Positions 17,175-27,528 are shown, numbered from the stretch's first letter. The stretch: 51,778 bases of DNA from Candidatus Ghiorseimicrobium undicola (GCA_002796125.1 PCWA01000096.1:1-51778); one strand, 5' to 3'. The notes: generated by a model not told the origin, from the sequence alone. Made by a program: numbers and translations.

Positions 17175-18188
17175 ATGATAAGGAAACCAAAATACAACGT
17201 TGCGGTGGTAGGGGTCGGGGCGGTAGGCGAGGAAATGCTGCGCGTGCTTAAGCAGCGTCATTTTCCGCTTGGCGAGCTTCGCGTGTTTGCAAGGAGTGAG
17301 CGCGATATAAAGGTGGATAACGATAGTTATCATGTTTTAGGCATATCGCCGGAAGGATTTGAGGGAATAGATTTTGCCCTTTTCGCCGGTACGGAAGGAG
17401 AAAAAGGGGCGGCAGTTACTTTCGCTCCCGAAGCTGTAAAACATGGCGCTGTCGTCATCGATAACGGCGCTGATTTCAGAATGGATAAAGACGTCCCGTT
17501 AGTTGTTCCGGAAGTAAACGCGAAAGACGCAAAAAAACACAAAGGAATAATCGCAAATCCGAATTGCTCGACAATACAGATGGCGGTGGCTTTAAACCCC
17601 ATACATAAGTTGTCAAAAATAAAACGAATTATAGTTTCTACCTATCAGGCGGTTTCCGGGGCCGGACGCTCTGCTATTAGGCAGCTTGAGAGCGAATCAG
17701 AGAAGATATGCGGGGTTCAGACAAACGCGCCGGCCGAAAAGGTGTTTGCCTATAATATAGCCCATAATTTGATACCGCAGATAGGCGCTTTTGCCGATGC
17801 CGGATACACCAGCGAGGAATGGAAGATGGTACGGGAAACCCATAAAATCTTTCACACTGATAAGATAAAAATATCAGCCACCACTGTCCGGGTACCGGTA
17901 AAAACCGGCCATAGCGAATCCATATATATAGAAACACAGAAATCCCTGGATATAGACGCTGTGAAAGCAGCGCTTTCAAAGAGTGGTTCAATAATCGTAA
18001 AAGACGATATCGCCAATTCTATTTATCCCCTGCCTGCTGATTGTGAAGGAAAAGATGAAGTATTCGTAGGTAGAATCCGCAAGGATCCCTTTGTGGATAA
18101 AGGCCTTTGGCTATGGGTCGTAGCGGATAATCTAAGAAAAGGTGCTGCCACCAATGCCATTCAGATAGCGGAATACCTTATATCTTAG
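17175..18188 (+). CDS. asd: Aspartate-semialdehyde dehydrogenase
   Basis: Asd (337 aa) reduces aspartyl phosphate to the semialdehyde, the branch point for lysine/diaminopimelate, threonine and methionine. It has the NADP site VVGVGAVGEEMLRVL, nucleophile C131 in NPNCST and acid-base H246 in TGHSESI. Diaminopimelate made from it would feed the peptidoglycan handled by murI and the amidase later in the window. It follows leuB by 30 nt and is probably cotranscribed. Confidence 0.95.
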   Translation: MIRKPKYNVAVVGVGAVGEEMLRVLKQRHFPLGELRVFARSERDIKVDNDSYHVLGISPEGFEGIDFALFAGTEGEKGAAVTFAPEAVKHGAVVIDNGADFRMDKDVPLVVPEVNAKDAKKHKGIIANPNCSTIQMAVALNPIHKLSKIKRIIVSTYQAVSGAGRSAIRQLESESEKICGVQTNAPAEKVFAYNIAHNLIPQIGAFADAGYTSEEWKMVRETHKIFHTDKIKISATTVRVPVKTGHSESIYIETQKSLDIDAVKAALSKSGSIIVKDDIANSIYPLPADCEGKDEVFVGRIRKDPFVDKGLWLWVVADNLRKGAATNAIQIAEYLIS

Positions 18189-18208
18189 TTTAGCAGCCCG
18201 CTGTTTTC

Positions 18209-18991
18209 ATGCGAAACATTAAATTTACCATTGAGTATGACGGTACCAATTACTGCGGATGGCAGGTTCAAAACAGGCCAAAGGCCGAAGGCCGAAGGCC
18301 GAAGACTATTCAAGAGACGATAGAGAACGTATTAAAAAAAATCTTTCAGCATAAGCTAGAGCTTATTGCTTCGGGAAGAACAGATTCTGGAGTACATGCG
18401 ATAGGGCAGGTTGCAAACTTTAAGACAGGTTCGAAAATTCCCGTCTTAAATATACAAAGAGCGGTGAATAGTCTATTGCCGCAAGACATAAGCATAAAAG
18501 AAGCAAGGGATGCCCCTTTAGATTTCCATTCCAGGTTTTCTGCTAAAAGTAAAACATACCGCTATTTAATCTTAAACCAGCCTGTTCGCTGCGTTTTTTT
18601 ACACAAAAGGGCATATTTTACGCCTTTTACTTTAAATATATCCCGTATGCGCAGTGCGGCAAAACTATTTTTAGGCCGGCATGATTTTAAGGCATTTTGC
18701 GCCTCCAGTTCTTCGGCTAAAAATACCGTTCGTACCATTAAAAAAATAATTATAAGGAAAACATTCAATTGTCCGCCATTTACTATGCGCTCTCCGTTGA
18801 TTTCTATTGACATCACCGCAGATGGTTTTCTTTATAATATGGCCCGTTCTATAGTAGGTACATTAATTGAAGTAGCAAGGGGTAAAATAGAAAAGGGAGT
18901 TATCCGCGTAATTTTAACTTCGCCTGATAGAAGCCTTATCGGCCCTACCGCGCCTGCCAATGGTTTATACCTGCTAAACGTTCAATATTAA
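18209..18991 (+). CDS. truA: tRNA pseudouridine(38-40) synthase
   Basis: TruA (260 aa) makes pseudouridine at positions 38-40 of the tRNA anticodon arm. Catalytic D59 sits in SGRTDSGVHA. After the conserved GWQVQN (19-24) come about 7-8 extra residues (RPKAEGRRPK) encoded by four tandem 7-bp units (18276-18303). Most TruA proteins continue directly to the TIQ-E helix. The insertion lies on a surface turn, so function is probably kept. Confidence 0.93.
   Translation: MRNIKFTIEYDGTNYCGWQVQNRPKAEGRRPKTIQETIENVLKKIFQHKLELIASGRTDSGVHAIGQVANFKTGSKIPVLNIQRAVNSLLPQDISIKEARDAPLDFHSRFSAKSKTYRYLILNQPVRCVFLHKRAYFTPFTLNISRMRSAAKLFLGRHDFKAFCASSSSAKNTVRTIKKIIIRKTFNCPPFTMRSPLISIDITADGFLYNMARSIVGTLIEVARGKIEKGVIRVILTSPDRSLIGPTAPANGLYLLNVQY
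18276..18303 (+). repeat. 7-bp tandem repeat inside truA
   Basis: One unit GGCCAAA and three units GGCCGAA stand in tandem (18276-18303). They contain the small palindrome GGCC-GAA-GGCC. The stretch fits an in-frame insertion into the truA coding sequence. Confidence 0.85.
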
Positions 18992-19040
18992 ATTTGAGCC
19001 TCAAAAATCAATTTTTACTGCATTTATTTTGTATAACTAA

Positions 19041-19069
19041 TTGACATATCTTATTATATAATATATAAT
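19041..19069 (+). promoter_or_regulatory. Consensus sigma70 promoter of lysS
   Basis: A perfect TTGACA (19041-19046), 17-nt spacer and perfect TATAAT (19064-19069). Transcription should begin near 19074-19077, at or 1-4 nt before ATG 19078. No ribosome-binding site is present, so the message is predicted to be leaderless. Confidence 0.85.
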
Positions 19070-19077
19070 TAACATCT

Positions 19078-20508
19078 ATGGATATATCAGAAATTTATAA
19101 TCAAAGATTAGAAAAATTAGCAAGATTAAGAGCTGAAAAAATCGCCCCCTACGGCGAAAAATTTTCCGCCACAAGCACCATTTATAAGCTCAAAAATAGC
19201 TTTAAAGAAGGAGAAAAGGTTATTATTTGCGGCAGGGTTATGGCTTTGCGTTCTCATGGGAAAACAAGCTTTATCGATTTAAGAGGCGAAAAAGATAAAA
19301 TACAGGTATATGTACGTAAAGATAATCTTTCTGATTCGGCGGTTATATTTGAAAATTTGGATATCGGTGATATAGTCGGCATAGAAGGAGAGACTTTTCT
19401 TACCAAAACCAAAGAACCTACGGTCAAGGCCGATAGGTTGACTTTGCTGTCAAAATCATTGAAACCGCTTCCGGAAAAGTGGCATGGCTTGAAGGATGTA
19501 GAAATACGTTACCGCCAGCGTTACCTGGATTTGATATCTAATCCGCAGATTAAGGAAGTTTTTTTAATTAGGAACCGTATAATTACGGCTGTCCGCAGTT
19601 TTCTTGATTCGCGTAATTTTCTGGAAGTAGAAACACCTATGCTGCAGTTTATACCCGGAGGCGCTGCCGGCAAACCTTTTAAGACTTATCACGAGGAGTT
19701 TAAGGCGGATATGTACCTTAGGATTGCCCCCGAGCTTTATCTTAAGAAACTGCTTGTAGCCGGATTTGATAATGTTTATGAGATAAACCGCAGTTTTAGA
19801 AATGAAGGCGTATCTACCCGGCATAATCCAGAATTCACCATGCTGGAGGTTTATTCAGCGTATTCGGATTGCAAAGGGATGATGGATTTGGTCGCTCAAA
19901 TTATCAGGCACATTGCTAAAGAAGTGCTTGGCAGGGATAAGATAAATTATCAGGGGAAAATGATAGATCTGGCCTTGCCCTGGAAGGAAAAGTCTTTTGC
20001 GCAGGCTGTCAAAGATAGATTCGGCATCGCTCCAGGAGACAGCGCGGGCGAGATGGTTGAGAAGCTGCGTAAATCAGGGAGAAAAGTCGAAGCAGGCTTA
20101 AGCCGTTCTCAAATTGTGCGCATAGTAGAGGATTTATTGAGCGAAGACGATGTAAGCTCGCCGGTATTTGTTACTGATTATTTTAGCCTGTTGTGCCCTT
20201 TGGCGAAGAACAAAACCGATAATCCGGAGATATCAGAACGCTTTGAATTATTTATTGCCGGGATGGAAGTCGCCAACGCCTATTCCGAGTTAAATGACCC
20301 CATAGAACAACGTAAAAGATTTGAGGAAGACCTCAAGGATGGCGCGCAAGAAAAAATAGACGATGATTTCATCAATGCTTTGGAATACGGGATGCCTCCG
20401 GCTGGAGGATTAGGCATAGGCATAGATAGATTAGTTATGCTTTTTGCTGACCAGCCGTCTATAAGGGATGTGATATTATTTCCTCATCTTCGCCCGGAGA
20501 AGGATTAG
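19078..20508 (+). CDS. lysS: Lysyl-tRNA synthetase, class II
   Basis: LysRS (476 aa) charges tRNA-Lys. An N-terminal OB-fold anticodon domain (about 1-150) precedes the class II core with motif 2 ([18 protein letters not shown]) and motif 3 ([13 protein letters not shown]). The length is slightly below the usual 490-505. ATG 19078 is supported by a consensus promoter ending 8 nt upstream; translation is likely leaderless. It probably heads a transcript with the lol genes, which follow after 4 nt. Confidence 0.96.
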   Translation: MDISEIYNQRLEKLARLRAEKIAPYGEKFSATSTIYKLKNSFKEGEKVIICGRVMALRSHGKTSFIDLRGEKDKIQVYVRKDNLSDSAVIFENLDIGDIVGIEGETFLTKTKEPTVKADRLTLLSKSLKPLPEKWHGLKDVEIRYRQRYLDLISNPQIKEVFLIRNRIITAVRSFLDSRNFLEVETPMLQFIPGGAAGKPFKTYHEEFKADMYLRIAPELYLKKLLVAGFDNVYEINRSFRNEGVSTRHNPEFTMLEVYSAYSDCKGMMDLVAQIIRHIAKEVLGRDKINYQGKMIDLALPWKEKSFAQAVKDRFGIAPGDSAGEMVEKLRKSGRKVEAGLSRSQIVRIVEDLLSEDDVSSPVFVTDYFSLLCPLAKNKTDNPEISERFELFIAGMEVANAYSELNDPIEQRKRFEEDLKDGAQEKIDDDFINALEYGMPPAGGLGIGIDRLVMLFADQPSIRDVILFPHLRPEKD

Positions 20509-20512
20509 TTAA

Positions 20513-21706
20513 GTGCATAAAAGTGAATTCTGGATAAGCTGGCGTTATTTTTTAGGAAGGAACAGGGAAAGATTCGTATCGATTATAAGTATCATTTCCA
20601 TATTGGGCGTTACGGTAGGAGTAGCTGCCTTAATTATCGTTCTTTCTGTAATGACGGGTTTTGACAATGACCTTAGGGATAGAATTGTTGGCACTAACGC
20701 GCATATCGTAGTCAGCGATAATTTCGGTATTATGTTTTATAGGGATATGCAGAAAGAGATAGAGCGTATCCCGGGAGTAGCGTCAACCGCCCCGCATATA
20801 AACACCCAGGCATTTTTACGTACAGATACTTCTGTGTTAAGCCTTTATTTAAGAGGGATAAACCCCGAAGAAGAATTAAAAGTTACGAATATAAAAAAAT
20901 ACCTTATTGACGGATCCCTTGAAACGCTCAACAGCCGCCCTGATTCAATAATAATAGGCGAAGAATTAGCCGATATATTGGGTTTACAAATAGGTGATAA
21001 ATTAGAGCTTATAGCGGCTAATCTGAGCAGTAAATTGATATTCGAAATATCCGGAATATTTAAATCGGGAATGCATAATTATGATTTAAACCTGGCTTTT
21101 ATAAGCCTGGCTAAAGCGCAGGATATTTCAGGAGTTTTTAATGTTGCCGGAGGCATAGGCATAAAATTGGATGATTTGTTTTCGGCATCCCGCATCAAAA
21201 GGGATATTTTATTCAATATTGGCACTTCTTATGACGTAGCGACCTGGTCCGAGTTGAATAAGACGTTTTTTGACGCTTTAAAGCTGGAAAAAATAACCAT
21301 GTTTATAATATTAAGCCTTATTGTCCTGGTTGCCAGTTTCGGTATTGCCAGCACTTTAATCGTTACGGTAACTCAGAAAACCAAAGATATCGGCATACTC
21401 AAGTCGGTAGGTATTACCAAAAACGGAATAAGGAATATTTTTACTTTTCAGGGTTTGTTTATCGGTATCTTCGGTGTGGGGCTAGGGGTGCTGCTTGGAG
21501 TTTCCGGCAGCCTATTACTTAAAAAATATCAATTTGTAAAACTTCCTTCGGATATATATTACCTGGATAAGATTCCCGTATATCTTTCCTGGCACGATAT
21601 TTCTTACGTGGCATTTTGCGCGTTTTTAATTACATTGCTTGCTACTGTATATCCGGCAGGCAAAGCAGCTAATTTGAATATTGTAGAGGCTTTAAGATAC
21701 GAATAG
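20513..21706 (+). CDS. lolC: Lipoprotein-releasing ABC permease LolC/LolE
   Basis: This 397-aa inner-membrane permease extracts outer-membrane-destined lipoproteins. It has one N-terminal membrane helix (about 22-47), a large periplasmic domain (about 48-265) and three C-terminal helices within about 265-385, with FtsX-like TQKTKDIGILKSVG between the first two. Start is GTG 20513, 4 nt after lysS. Only one permease gene precedes lolD, so a homodimer (LolF-like) is likely rather than separate LolC and LolE. It implies an outer membrane. Confidence 0.92.
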   Translation: MHKSEFWISWRYFLGRNRERFVSIISIISILGVTVGVAALIIVLSVMTGFDNDLRDRIVGTNAHIVVSDNFGIMFYRDMQKEIERIPGVASTAPHINTQAFLRTDTSVLSLYLRGINPEEELKVTNIKKYLIDGSLETLNSRPDSIIIGEELADILGLQIGDKLELIAANLSSKLIFEISGIFKSGMHNYDLNLAFISLAKAQDISGVFNVAGGIGIKLDDLFSASRIKRDILFNIGTSYDVATWSELNKTFFDALKLEKITMFIILSLIVLVASFGIASTLIVTVTQKTKDIGILKSVGITKNGIRNIFTFQGLFIGIFGVGLGVLLGVSGSLLLKKYQFVKLPSDIYYLDKIPVYLSWHDISYVAFCAFLITLLATVYPAGKAANLNIVEALRYE

Positions 21707-21726
21707 CATAAACCGTAGATTTTGCA

Positions 21727-22398
21727 ATGATTGAAGCAAAAAATTTACATAAAACGTACAATCACGATTTAAAAGAGCTGCAGGTTTTGAAGGGCATAAA
21801 TTTAAACATAAAAAACAACGAAATAGTCTGCATCGCCGGGCCCTCAGGCGCCGGAAAATCAACATTGCTGCATTTGTTGGGCGGTTTAGATTATCCTACC
21901 AGCGGGAGCGTTTTATTTGACGGCGACGATATTTATAAAATGCCGTTTAATTCTCTGGCGGCATTAAGGAATAAAGACATAGGTTTTGTTTTTCAGTTCT
22001 ATCATTTATTCAGCGAATTCAATGCCCTGGAGAATGTCTTGCTTCCTGCGGTAGTGAGCGCTAGGTTTAAGCGTAAGGACGCTGAAAATAGGGCCCGCCA
22101 ATTATTATCTATGGTAGGCCTGGCTAAAAGGCTGACTCACAGGCCGAGTGAGCTTTCCGGAGGAGAACAGCAAAGAGTAGCTATCGCCCGCGCGCTTATA
22201 AATAATCCCCGGGCTCTTCTCTGCGATGAGCCAACCGGCAATCTTGATTCAAAAACCGGCACGCAGATATTAGATATTTTGTTTTCTTTAAACAAAGAAA
22301 AGAGCGTGACTCAGGTATTGGTGACTCATAATGAAGAAATAGCTAAATTCTGTACAAGGACGATTTATTTAAAAGATGGCCAGATATCAAAAAATTAA
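21727..22398 (+). CDS. lolD: Lipoprotein-releasing ABC ATPase
   Basis: LolD (223 aa) is the ATPase for the preceding permease. Walker [10 protein letters not shown] (39-47), signature [15 protein letters not shown] and Walker [13 protein letters not shown] are all present. It belongs to the MacB/LolD subgroup. The pairing with the LolC/E gene 20 nt upstream supports the lipoprotein-release role over macrolide export. Confidence 0.94.
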   Translation: MIEAKNLHKTYNHDLKELQVLKGINLNIKNNEIVCIAGPSGAGKSTLLHLLGGLDYPTSGSVLFDGDDIYKMPFNSLAALRNKDIGFVFQFYHLFSEFNALENVLLPAVVSARFKRKDAENRARQLLSMVGLAKRLTHRPSELSGGEQQRVAIARALINNPRALLCDEPTGNLDSKTGTQILDILFSLNKEKSVTQVLVTHNEEIAKFCTRTIYLKDGQISKN

Positions 22399-22441
22399 AA
22401 AAATATCCAAACAGCGTTTTAACTCAGCGAGGGAGACAGGC

Positions 22442-23314
22442 ATGAAGATTTATCTTAACGGCAGGCTGCTTGATAAAAGTGACGCGAAAATATCGGTTTT
22501 TGACCACGGCCTTTTATATGGTGATGGAGTTTTTGAGGGTATTAGAAGCTATAATTGCTTAATTTTTCGCCTAAAGGATCATATTGAACGGTTGTATAAT
22601 TCTGCCGCCGCCATAATGCTTGAATCGCCCTTATCCAAAGAGGGGATGGTAGAGGCAATTGTTAAAACACTAAAAGCCAATAAATTAAAAGATGCTTATA
22701 TTAGGGTTGTAATAACGCGCGGCGAGGGCGATTTAGGGCTTGACCCCCGTAAATGCAAGAATCCCTCAATTTTTATCATTGCCGATAAAATAGCGCTATA
22801 TCCGGAAGAATTTTATAAAAAGGGCCTTGAAATTAATACTGTTCCGACGCGCCGTAATATCAACGAAGCTCTTTCTCCGCAAATAAAGTCGTTAAATTAC
22901 TTGAATAATATAATGGCAAAGCTTGAGGCGATAAATTGTAAGGTCGAGGAGGCGCTTATGCTTACGCAGGACGGTTATCTTTGCGAATGCAGCGGCGACA
23001 ATATATTCCTAGTTAAGGGTTCCAAGTTATTGACGCCTCAGACATCCATGGGCATTTTGGCCGGCATTACCAGGGCGGCGATAATGGACATCGCGGTTAA
23101 GCGCAACATGGCTGTTTCCGAGGCTATGTTGACGCGCTACGATTTATTCAGCGCTGATGAAGTATTTTTAACGGGAACCGCGGCTGAAATTATACCTGTG
23201 GTTAAGATAGACGGAAGGCGTATCAATAACGGCAAGCCCGGGAATATTACCTTGGTTCTTAAAGAAGAATTCAGTAAATTAACAAAGATTGACGGATATC
23301 GTTATAGTTTATAA
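22442..23314 (+). CDS. ilvE: Branched-chain amino-acid aminotransferase (class IV PLP)
   Basis: This 290-aa fold-type IV aminotransferase has the Schiff-base lysine K149 (in IKSLNYLNNI), and the C-terminal phosphate loop GTAAEIIPV. The IlvE-like FDHGLLYGDGVFEGIR start motif agrees with transamination of Leu, Ile and Val, finishing the leucine pathway begun by leuCDB. D-amino-acid aminotransferase or aminodeoxychorismate lyase are alternatives in this family. ATG 22442 has GGGAG upstream; a longer frame from 22376 overlaps lolD and lacks family similarity. Confidence 0.85.
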   Translation: MKIYLNGRLLDKSDAKISVFDHGLLYGDGVFEGIRSYNCLIFRLKDHIERLYNSAAAIMLESPLSKEGMVEAIVKTLKANKLKDAYIRVVITRGEGDLGLDPRKCKNPSIFIIADKIALYPEEFYKKGLEINTVPTRRNINEALSPQIKSLNYLNNIMAKLEAINCKVEEALMLTQDGYLCECSGDNIFLVKGSKLLTPQTSMGILAGITRAAIMDIAVKRNMAVSEAMLTRYDLFSADEVFLTGTAAEIIPVVKIDGRRINNGKPGNITLVLKEEFSKLTKIDGYRYSL

Positions 23315-23361
23315 AATATATAAAATGGCGGATCCCGGGAATAGTTGGTGGTGTTATTCTG

Positions 23362-23397
23362 CTAGGCAAAACTAATGGTTCCATTAGTTTTGCCTAG
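23362..23397 (+). repeat. Perfect 17-bp palindrome before mcsA
   Basis: CTAGGCAAAACTAATGG (23362-23378) is followed, after TT, by its exact complement (23381-23397). Allowing for loop geometry this is a 15-bp stem with a 6-nt loop. No T-run follows, so it is not a normal terminator. It ends 33 nt before the mcsA start and could be a protein-binding operator or an mRNA-stabilising hairpin. Confidence 0.85.
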
Positions 23398-23429
23398 GAG
23401 AACAATCTCTATCTTTGGCGGAGGAGTTT

Positions 23430-23954
23430 ATGCTGTGTGATATATGCAATAAAAATGTAGCTACGGTGCATTTGACGGAAATTATAGATGACCAAATGGC
23501 GGAACTTCATTTATGTGAAAATTGTGCCAGGCAGAAAAGCATGGAAATGGAGCAGCAATTCGGCTTGGCAGACCTTTTGGCCGGGTTGTCTAATTTTGGT
23601 GAACAGGTTGAGCCGCAGGTAACAATGAAACAAAAATGTAATCTTTGCGGTATGACTTATGAAAATTTTAAAAAAATAGGCCGTCTTGGCTGCAGCGAAT
23701 GTTACAAGAGTTTTGAGTCATATTTGAAGCCTTTGGTGAAAAAAATACACGGTTCTATACAGCATATCGGTAAGGCTCCGGGTAAAAGAAAGCCGCTTGC
23801 CGCCGTTAAGACGCCTAAGCAGAAAGAAAAAGTTGTTTCATTGGAAGAATTAAAGAAACAATTACAGTCGGCAGTGCAAAATGAAGAATTTGAAGAGGCT
23901 GCGAAGATTCGTGATAAAATAAGGGAACTGGAAAAAAGCGGAGAAAATAAGTGA
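23430..23954 (+). CDS. mcsA: McsA, zinc-finger activator of protein arginine kinase
   Basis: McsA (174 aa) binds and activates McsB in Bacillus-type stress control. Two Cys4 clusters are visible (C3, C6, C29, C32, then CNLC and CSEC near 73-95) and a C-terminal UVR coiled-coil motif (about 137-168, NEEFEEAAKIRDKIRELE). ATG 23430 has GGAGGAG 5 nt upstream and starts exactly at the family's MLCDIC; a TTG 15 nt earlier is less likely. Its stop overlaps the mcsB start (GTGA). No ctsR precedes it. Confidence 0.92.
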   Translation: MLCDICNKNVATVHLTEIIDDQMAELHLCENCARQKSMEMEQQFGLADLLAGLSNFGEQVEPQVTMKQKCNLCGMTYENFKKIGRLGCSECYKSFESYLKPLVKKIHGSIQHIGKAPGKRKPLAAVKTPKQKEKVVSLEELKKQLQSAVQNEEFEEAAKIRDKIRELEKSGENK

Positions 23955-25000
23955 AAATAGACGATTTGCTCAATCAAACAAGCGAATGGCTTAAAGGTAC
24001 GGGCCCTAATTCAGATATTGTGATTTCCAGCCGCGTGCGCCTTGCCCGTAATCTAGAGGGGGTAGTTTTTCCTCATTTGGCGGCTAAAAAGCAGGGACAG
24101 GAGACGCTTGAAAAAATAAAAGACGCGCTTTTAGAAAATGACTATTTGAAAAACAGCGTATTTTTGCGCCTGGTAGATTTAAATACAATAGATAAACAGT
24201 TTCTTATAGAGCGGCACCTGATGAGCAGGGAGTTAGCGATGAAGCCGGAAAATAAGGGCATGCTTATCAGCCAGGAAGAAATAATATCTATAATGATAAA
24301 TGAAGAAGATCATTTAAGAATCCAGATAATGAAATCCGGGTTTGATCTTACTGAGGCATGGAACATAATAAATAATATTGATAACGCGCTTTCGGAGAAG
24401 CTTACATTCGCTTTTTCTGATGATTTGGGGTATTTAACCGCTTGTCCGACAAACGTCGGTACCGGTATGCGCGGCTCTGTGATGCTGCATTTGCCGGCGT
24501 TAGTTATGACTAAGCAAATAAACAAAGTCCTGGCGGCGATCGCTAAGCTTTCTTTTACTACCCGCGGCCTATATGGGGAAGGAACACAGGCGGCAGGAAA
24601 CTTTTTCCAGATTTCTAACCAGGTTTCACTAGGGCAAAATGAAGCCGAGATAATCGAAAATATTAAAGGTATAATCAGGCAGATAATAGAACAAGAAAAT
24701 ATGGCAAGGAACGCGCTTCTACAGAATAACCGTCAGATATTAGAGGATAGAATTTTCCGTTCTTTTGGCGTACTTAAGAGCGCTTATATTATAAATAGCG
24801 CAGAAACCATAGAGATGCTTTCCATGTTAAGGCTGGGCCAGGATTTAGGCATAATCAAGAATATTGACAGGCGCATGATAAATGAATTATTCATACTAAC
24901 GCAGCCGGCGCATCTGCAGAAAATTGAGGGGAAAAAATTAACCCCGCAAGAAAGAGATGTAAGGCGTGCTGCTTTAATCAGGGAAAAAATAGGGCAATAA
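23951..25000 (+). CDS. mcsB: Protein arginine kinase McsB
   Basis: McsB (349 aa) phosphorylates arginines on proteins, marking them for ClpC-ClpP. The guanido-kinase fold is shown by SSRVRLARNLEG (26-37), CPTNVGTGMRG around the key Cys, and GEGTQAAGNFFQISNQ. GTG 23951 overlaps the mcsA stop by 4 nt, so the two proteins are probably made in step. clpC follows. This is a complete McsA-McsB-ClpC set in an apparently diderm bacterium. Confidence 0.95.
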   Translation: MKIDDLLNQTSEWLKGTGPNSDIVISSRVRLARNLEGVVFPHLAAKKQGQETLEKIKDALLENDYLKNSVFLRLVDLNTIDKQFLIERHLMSRELAMKPENKGMLISQEEIISIMINEEDHLRIQIMKSGFDLTEAWNIINNIDNALSEKLTFAFSDDLGYLTACPTNVGTGMRGSVMLHLPALVMTKQINKVLAAIAKLSFTTRGLYGEGTQAAGNFFQISNQVSLGQNEAEIIENIKGIIRQIIEQENMARNALLQNNRQILEDRIFRSFGVLKSAYIINSAETIEMLSMLRLGQDLGIIKNIDRRMINELFILTQPAHLQKIEGKKLTPQERDVRRAALIREKIGQ

Positions 25001-25006
25001 ATAATA

Positions 25007-25050
25007 AGTTATGAGTTGCGGGTTTTGAGTTATGAGTTTAAAAATTAAAA
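25007..25050 (+). repeat. Word-repeat element before clpC
   Basis: GTTATGAGTT occurs twice, at 25008 and 25028. The 12-mer TTATGAGTTGCG (25009-25020) reappears inverted, 11 of 12 bases, at 27565-27576, just after clpC. Confidence 0.55.
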
Positions 25051-25104
25051 ACATGCTTATGGTTTGAAATTTTGGACTTATAAGTATTTTTAGGAGGTTT
25101 TATA

Positions 25105-27528
25105 ATGGCGATGTTTAACCGATTTACGGAAAGAGCAAGAAAGGTAATAATTTTAGCAAAAGAAGAAGCTCGGCGCTTCAATCATGATTATATTGGGACA
25201 GAACATATACTGCTTGGGCTTATCCATGAAGGGGAGGGAGTTGCTGCCGCGGTATTACAGAAGATGAGCCTGAATCTTGAGACGATAAGGATCGAAGTTG
25301 AAAAACTTGTTCAGCCTGGTCCAGCTACCCAGATATTAGGAGACATCCCTTTTACGCCGCGCGCGAAAAAGGTTTTGGAGCTGGCGGCTGAGGAAGCCAG
25401 ATCTTTAGGGCATAATTATATAGGCACAGAACATATATTGCTGGGGCTCATTCGCGATGGCGAAGGAGTGGCTTATCAGGTATTGATTAATCTGGGACTT
25501 GATTTAAACCGCCTAAGGCAGGAAGTCATGGAAATATTAGGTTCGGCTATCCCTGGATACGGCGCCGGTACCGCCAGCGTAAAAACTAAGACACCTGCTT
25601 TAGATGCTTTTGGTAGGGATTTAACGGCTCTGGCCAAAGAAGGAAACTTGGATCCCGTGGTTGACCGGAAAAATGAAATTGAGCGCGTTATTCAAATACT
25701 AAGCAGGCGCAAGAAAAATAATCCTGTCCTTTTGGGGGAGGCGGGTGTTGGAAAAACCGCTATTGTGGAAGGCCTGGCGCAAGAGATAGTTTCCGGCAAT
25801 GTCCCGGAAGTATTGCATAATAAGCGATTGATTGTCCTGGATTTGGCTCTTATGGTTGCCGGTACCAAATATAGGGGGCAATTTGAAGAAAGAATAAAAG
25901 CGGTAATGGATGAAATTAAGCGTTCCAAAGAGGTTATAATGTTTGTTGATGAGTTGCATACTTTGGTAGGTGCGGGTGCCGCCGAAGGCGCAATTGACGC
26001 CTCCAACATATTAAAACCGGCATTATCCCGGGGTGAAATACAATGTATAGGCGCGACTACTTTGGATGAGTACAGGAAATATATTGAAAAAGACGCCGCG
26101 CTCGAGAGGAGATTTCAGACTATATTCGTAGAGCCGCCAAGCGTTGAACAGACTGTTGAGATTCTTAAAGGCCTCCGGGATAAATACGAAGCTCATCACA
26201 AAGTAGAGTTTTTAGACGAGTCCCTTGAGGCGGCGGCAAAACTTTCTGACCGCTACATTACCGGAAGATTTCTCCCGGATAAGGCCATTGATTTAATCGA
26301 TGAGGCCGGTTCGCACTCCCGGCTTAAGGTTTTGGTTTCGCCTAAGGAAATTAAAGAGTTAGAGCAAAAAATAGAGCAGTTTAAAAAAGAAAAAGAAGGT
26401 TTCATAAAAAGCCAGGATTTTGAAAAGGCGGCCAGCTTGCGCGATCAGGAAAGGCAGGCCAGGGCAGAGCTGGATAATTTAAAGCATGAATGGATAAAAA
26501 AACGGGATCAGATGCGTCCGCAGGTTAATGCGGAGAATATCGCCAACATCGTTTCTCAGTGGACAGGCATACCTATTATTCGTCTGGAAGAGAAAGAATC
26601 TGAAAGGTTGATGAAAATAGAGGCGAAGATTCAAGAGAGAGTAGTTGGCCAGGATGAAGTAATAAAATCTATCGCGAGAGCGATTAGGCGTTCCCGCGCC
26701 GGGATTAAAGATCCGCGCAGGCCGATAGGGTCTTTTATATTTTTGGGCCCTACAGGGGTGGGAAAGACGCTTCTGGCCAGGACTATTGCTGAATTTATGT
26801 TCGGAGATGAAAATGCCCTGATACAGCTTGATATGTCTGAATACATGGAAAAGTTTAATGTATCGCGCTTGATCGGCGCCCCTCCCGGATATGTGGGGTA
26901 TGAAGAAGGCGGGCAATTAACAGAAAAAGTAAGGCGCAGGCCATATGCCGTAATATTGCTTGATGAGATAGAAAAGGCTCATCCCGATGTTTTTAATTTA
27001 TTGTTACAGGTGTTTGAAGACGGCCGTCTTACCGACAGCTTTGGAAGAAAAGTTGATTTCAGGAATACGATTATAATCATGACTTCAAACGTCGGTACCG
27101 AAATTTTGCGTAAGCAGGGGTCGTTGGGTTTTAAATCTCAAGGCGAAGAGGTGACTTATCAGGATATGAAGCATAAACTTCTTGATGAGGTAAAGAAAAC
27201 CTTTAAACCGGAGTTTTTAAACAGGATAGACGACATAATAGTGTTCAGGTCGTTAGCGCGCCAAGACCTGACCAGGATAATCGGTATAGAGCTTGCTGAG
27301 GTCTCTGAGCGTTTAGGGGAACATAAGATTAAAATAGAGCTGACCGAAGAAGCCAAAGAGCTTTTAATTGAGAAGGGATTTGATTCTGCATACGGAGCCC
27401 GTCCTTTAAAAAGAACCATACAAAGATATCTTGAAGATCCGTTGGCAGAAGAGATTATTTCCGGCAGGATTAAGGGCGAAAGGAATATAAAGGTTTCGCG
27501 TAAAAATGACGAGCTTGTATTTCAATAA
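25105..27528 (+). CDS. clpC: ATP-dependent Clp protease ATP-binding subunit ClpC
   Basis: ClpC (807 aa) unfolds substrates for ClpP. Order of parts: two Clp-N repeats (about 1-150, the phospho-arginine-binding domain in Bacillus), AAA module 1 with Walker A GEAGVGKT (about 212), a UVR-containing middle domain (about 420-470), AAA module 2 with Walker A GPTGVGKT (about 548), and the C-terminal D2-small domain ([15 protein letters not shown]). TAGGAGG lies 9 nt before ATG. clpP is not in the window. mcsA and mcsB directly upstream suggest targets are tagged by arginine phosphorylation. Confidence 0.96.
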   Translation: MAMFNRFTERARKVIILAKEEARRFNHDYIGTEHILLGLIHEGEGVAAAVLQKMSLNLETIRIEVEKLVQPGPATQILGDIPFTPRAKKVLELAAEEARSLGHNYIGTEHILLGLIRDGEGVAYQVLINLGLDLNRLRQEVMEILGSAIPGYGAGTASVKTKTPALDAFGRDLTALAKEGNLDPVVDRKNEIERVIQILSRRKKNNPVLLGEAGVGKTAIVEGLAQEIVSGNVPEVLHNKRLIVLDLALMVAGTKYRGQFEERIKAVMDEIKRSKEVIMFVDELHTLVGAGAAEGAIDASNILKPALSRGEIQCIGATTLDEYRKYIEKDAALERRFQTIFVEPPSVEQTVEILKGLRDKYEAHHKVEFLDESLEAAAKLSDRYITGRFLPDKAIDLIDEAGSHSRLKVLVSPKEIKELEQKIEQFKKEKEGFIKSQDFEKAASLRDQERQARAELDNLKHEWIKKRDQMRPQVNAENIANIVSQWTGIPIIRLEEKESERLMKIEAKIQERVVGQDEVIKSIARAIRRSRAGIKDPRRPIGSFIFLGPTGVGKTLLARTIAEFMFGDENALIQLDMSEYMEKFNVSRLIGAPPGYVGYEEGGQLTEKVRRRPYAVILLDEIEKAHPDVFNLLLQVFEDGRLTDSFGRKVDFRNTIIIMTSNVGTEILRKQGSLGFKSQGEEVTYQDMKHKLLDEVKKTFKPEFLNRIDDIIVFRSLARQDLTRIIGIELAEVSERLGEHKIKIELTEEAKELLIEKGFDSAYGARPLKRTIQRYLEDPLAEEIISGRIKGERNIKVSRKNDELVFQ

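Noticed and set aside
23315-23429. CtsR operator before mcsA
   Set aside because: No GGTCAAA direct heptads are present; only an unrelated palindrome is seen.
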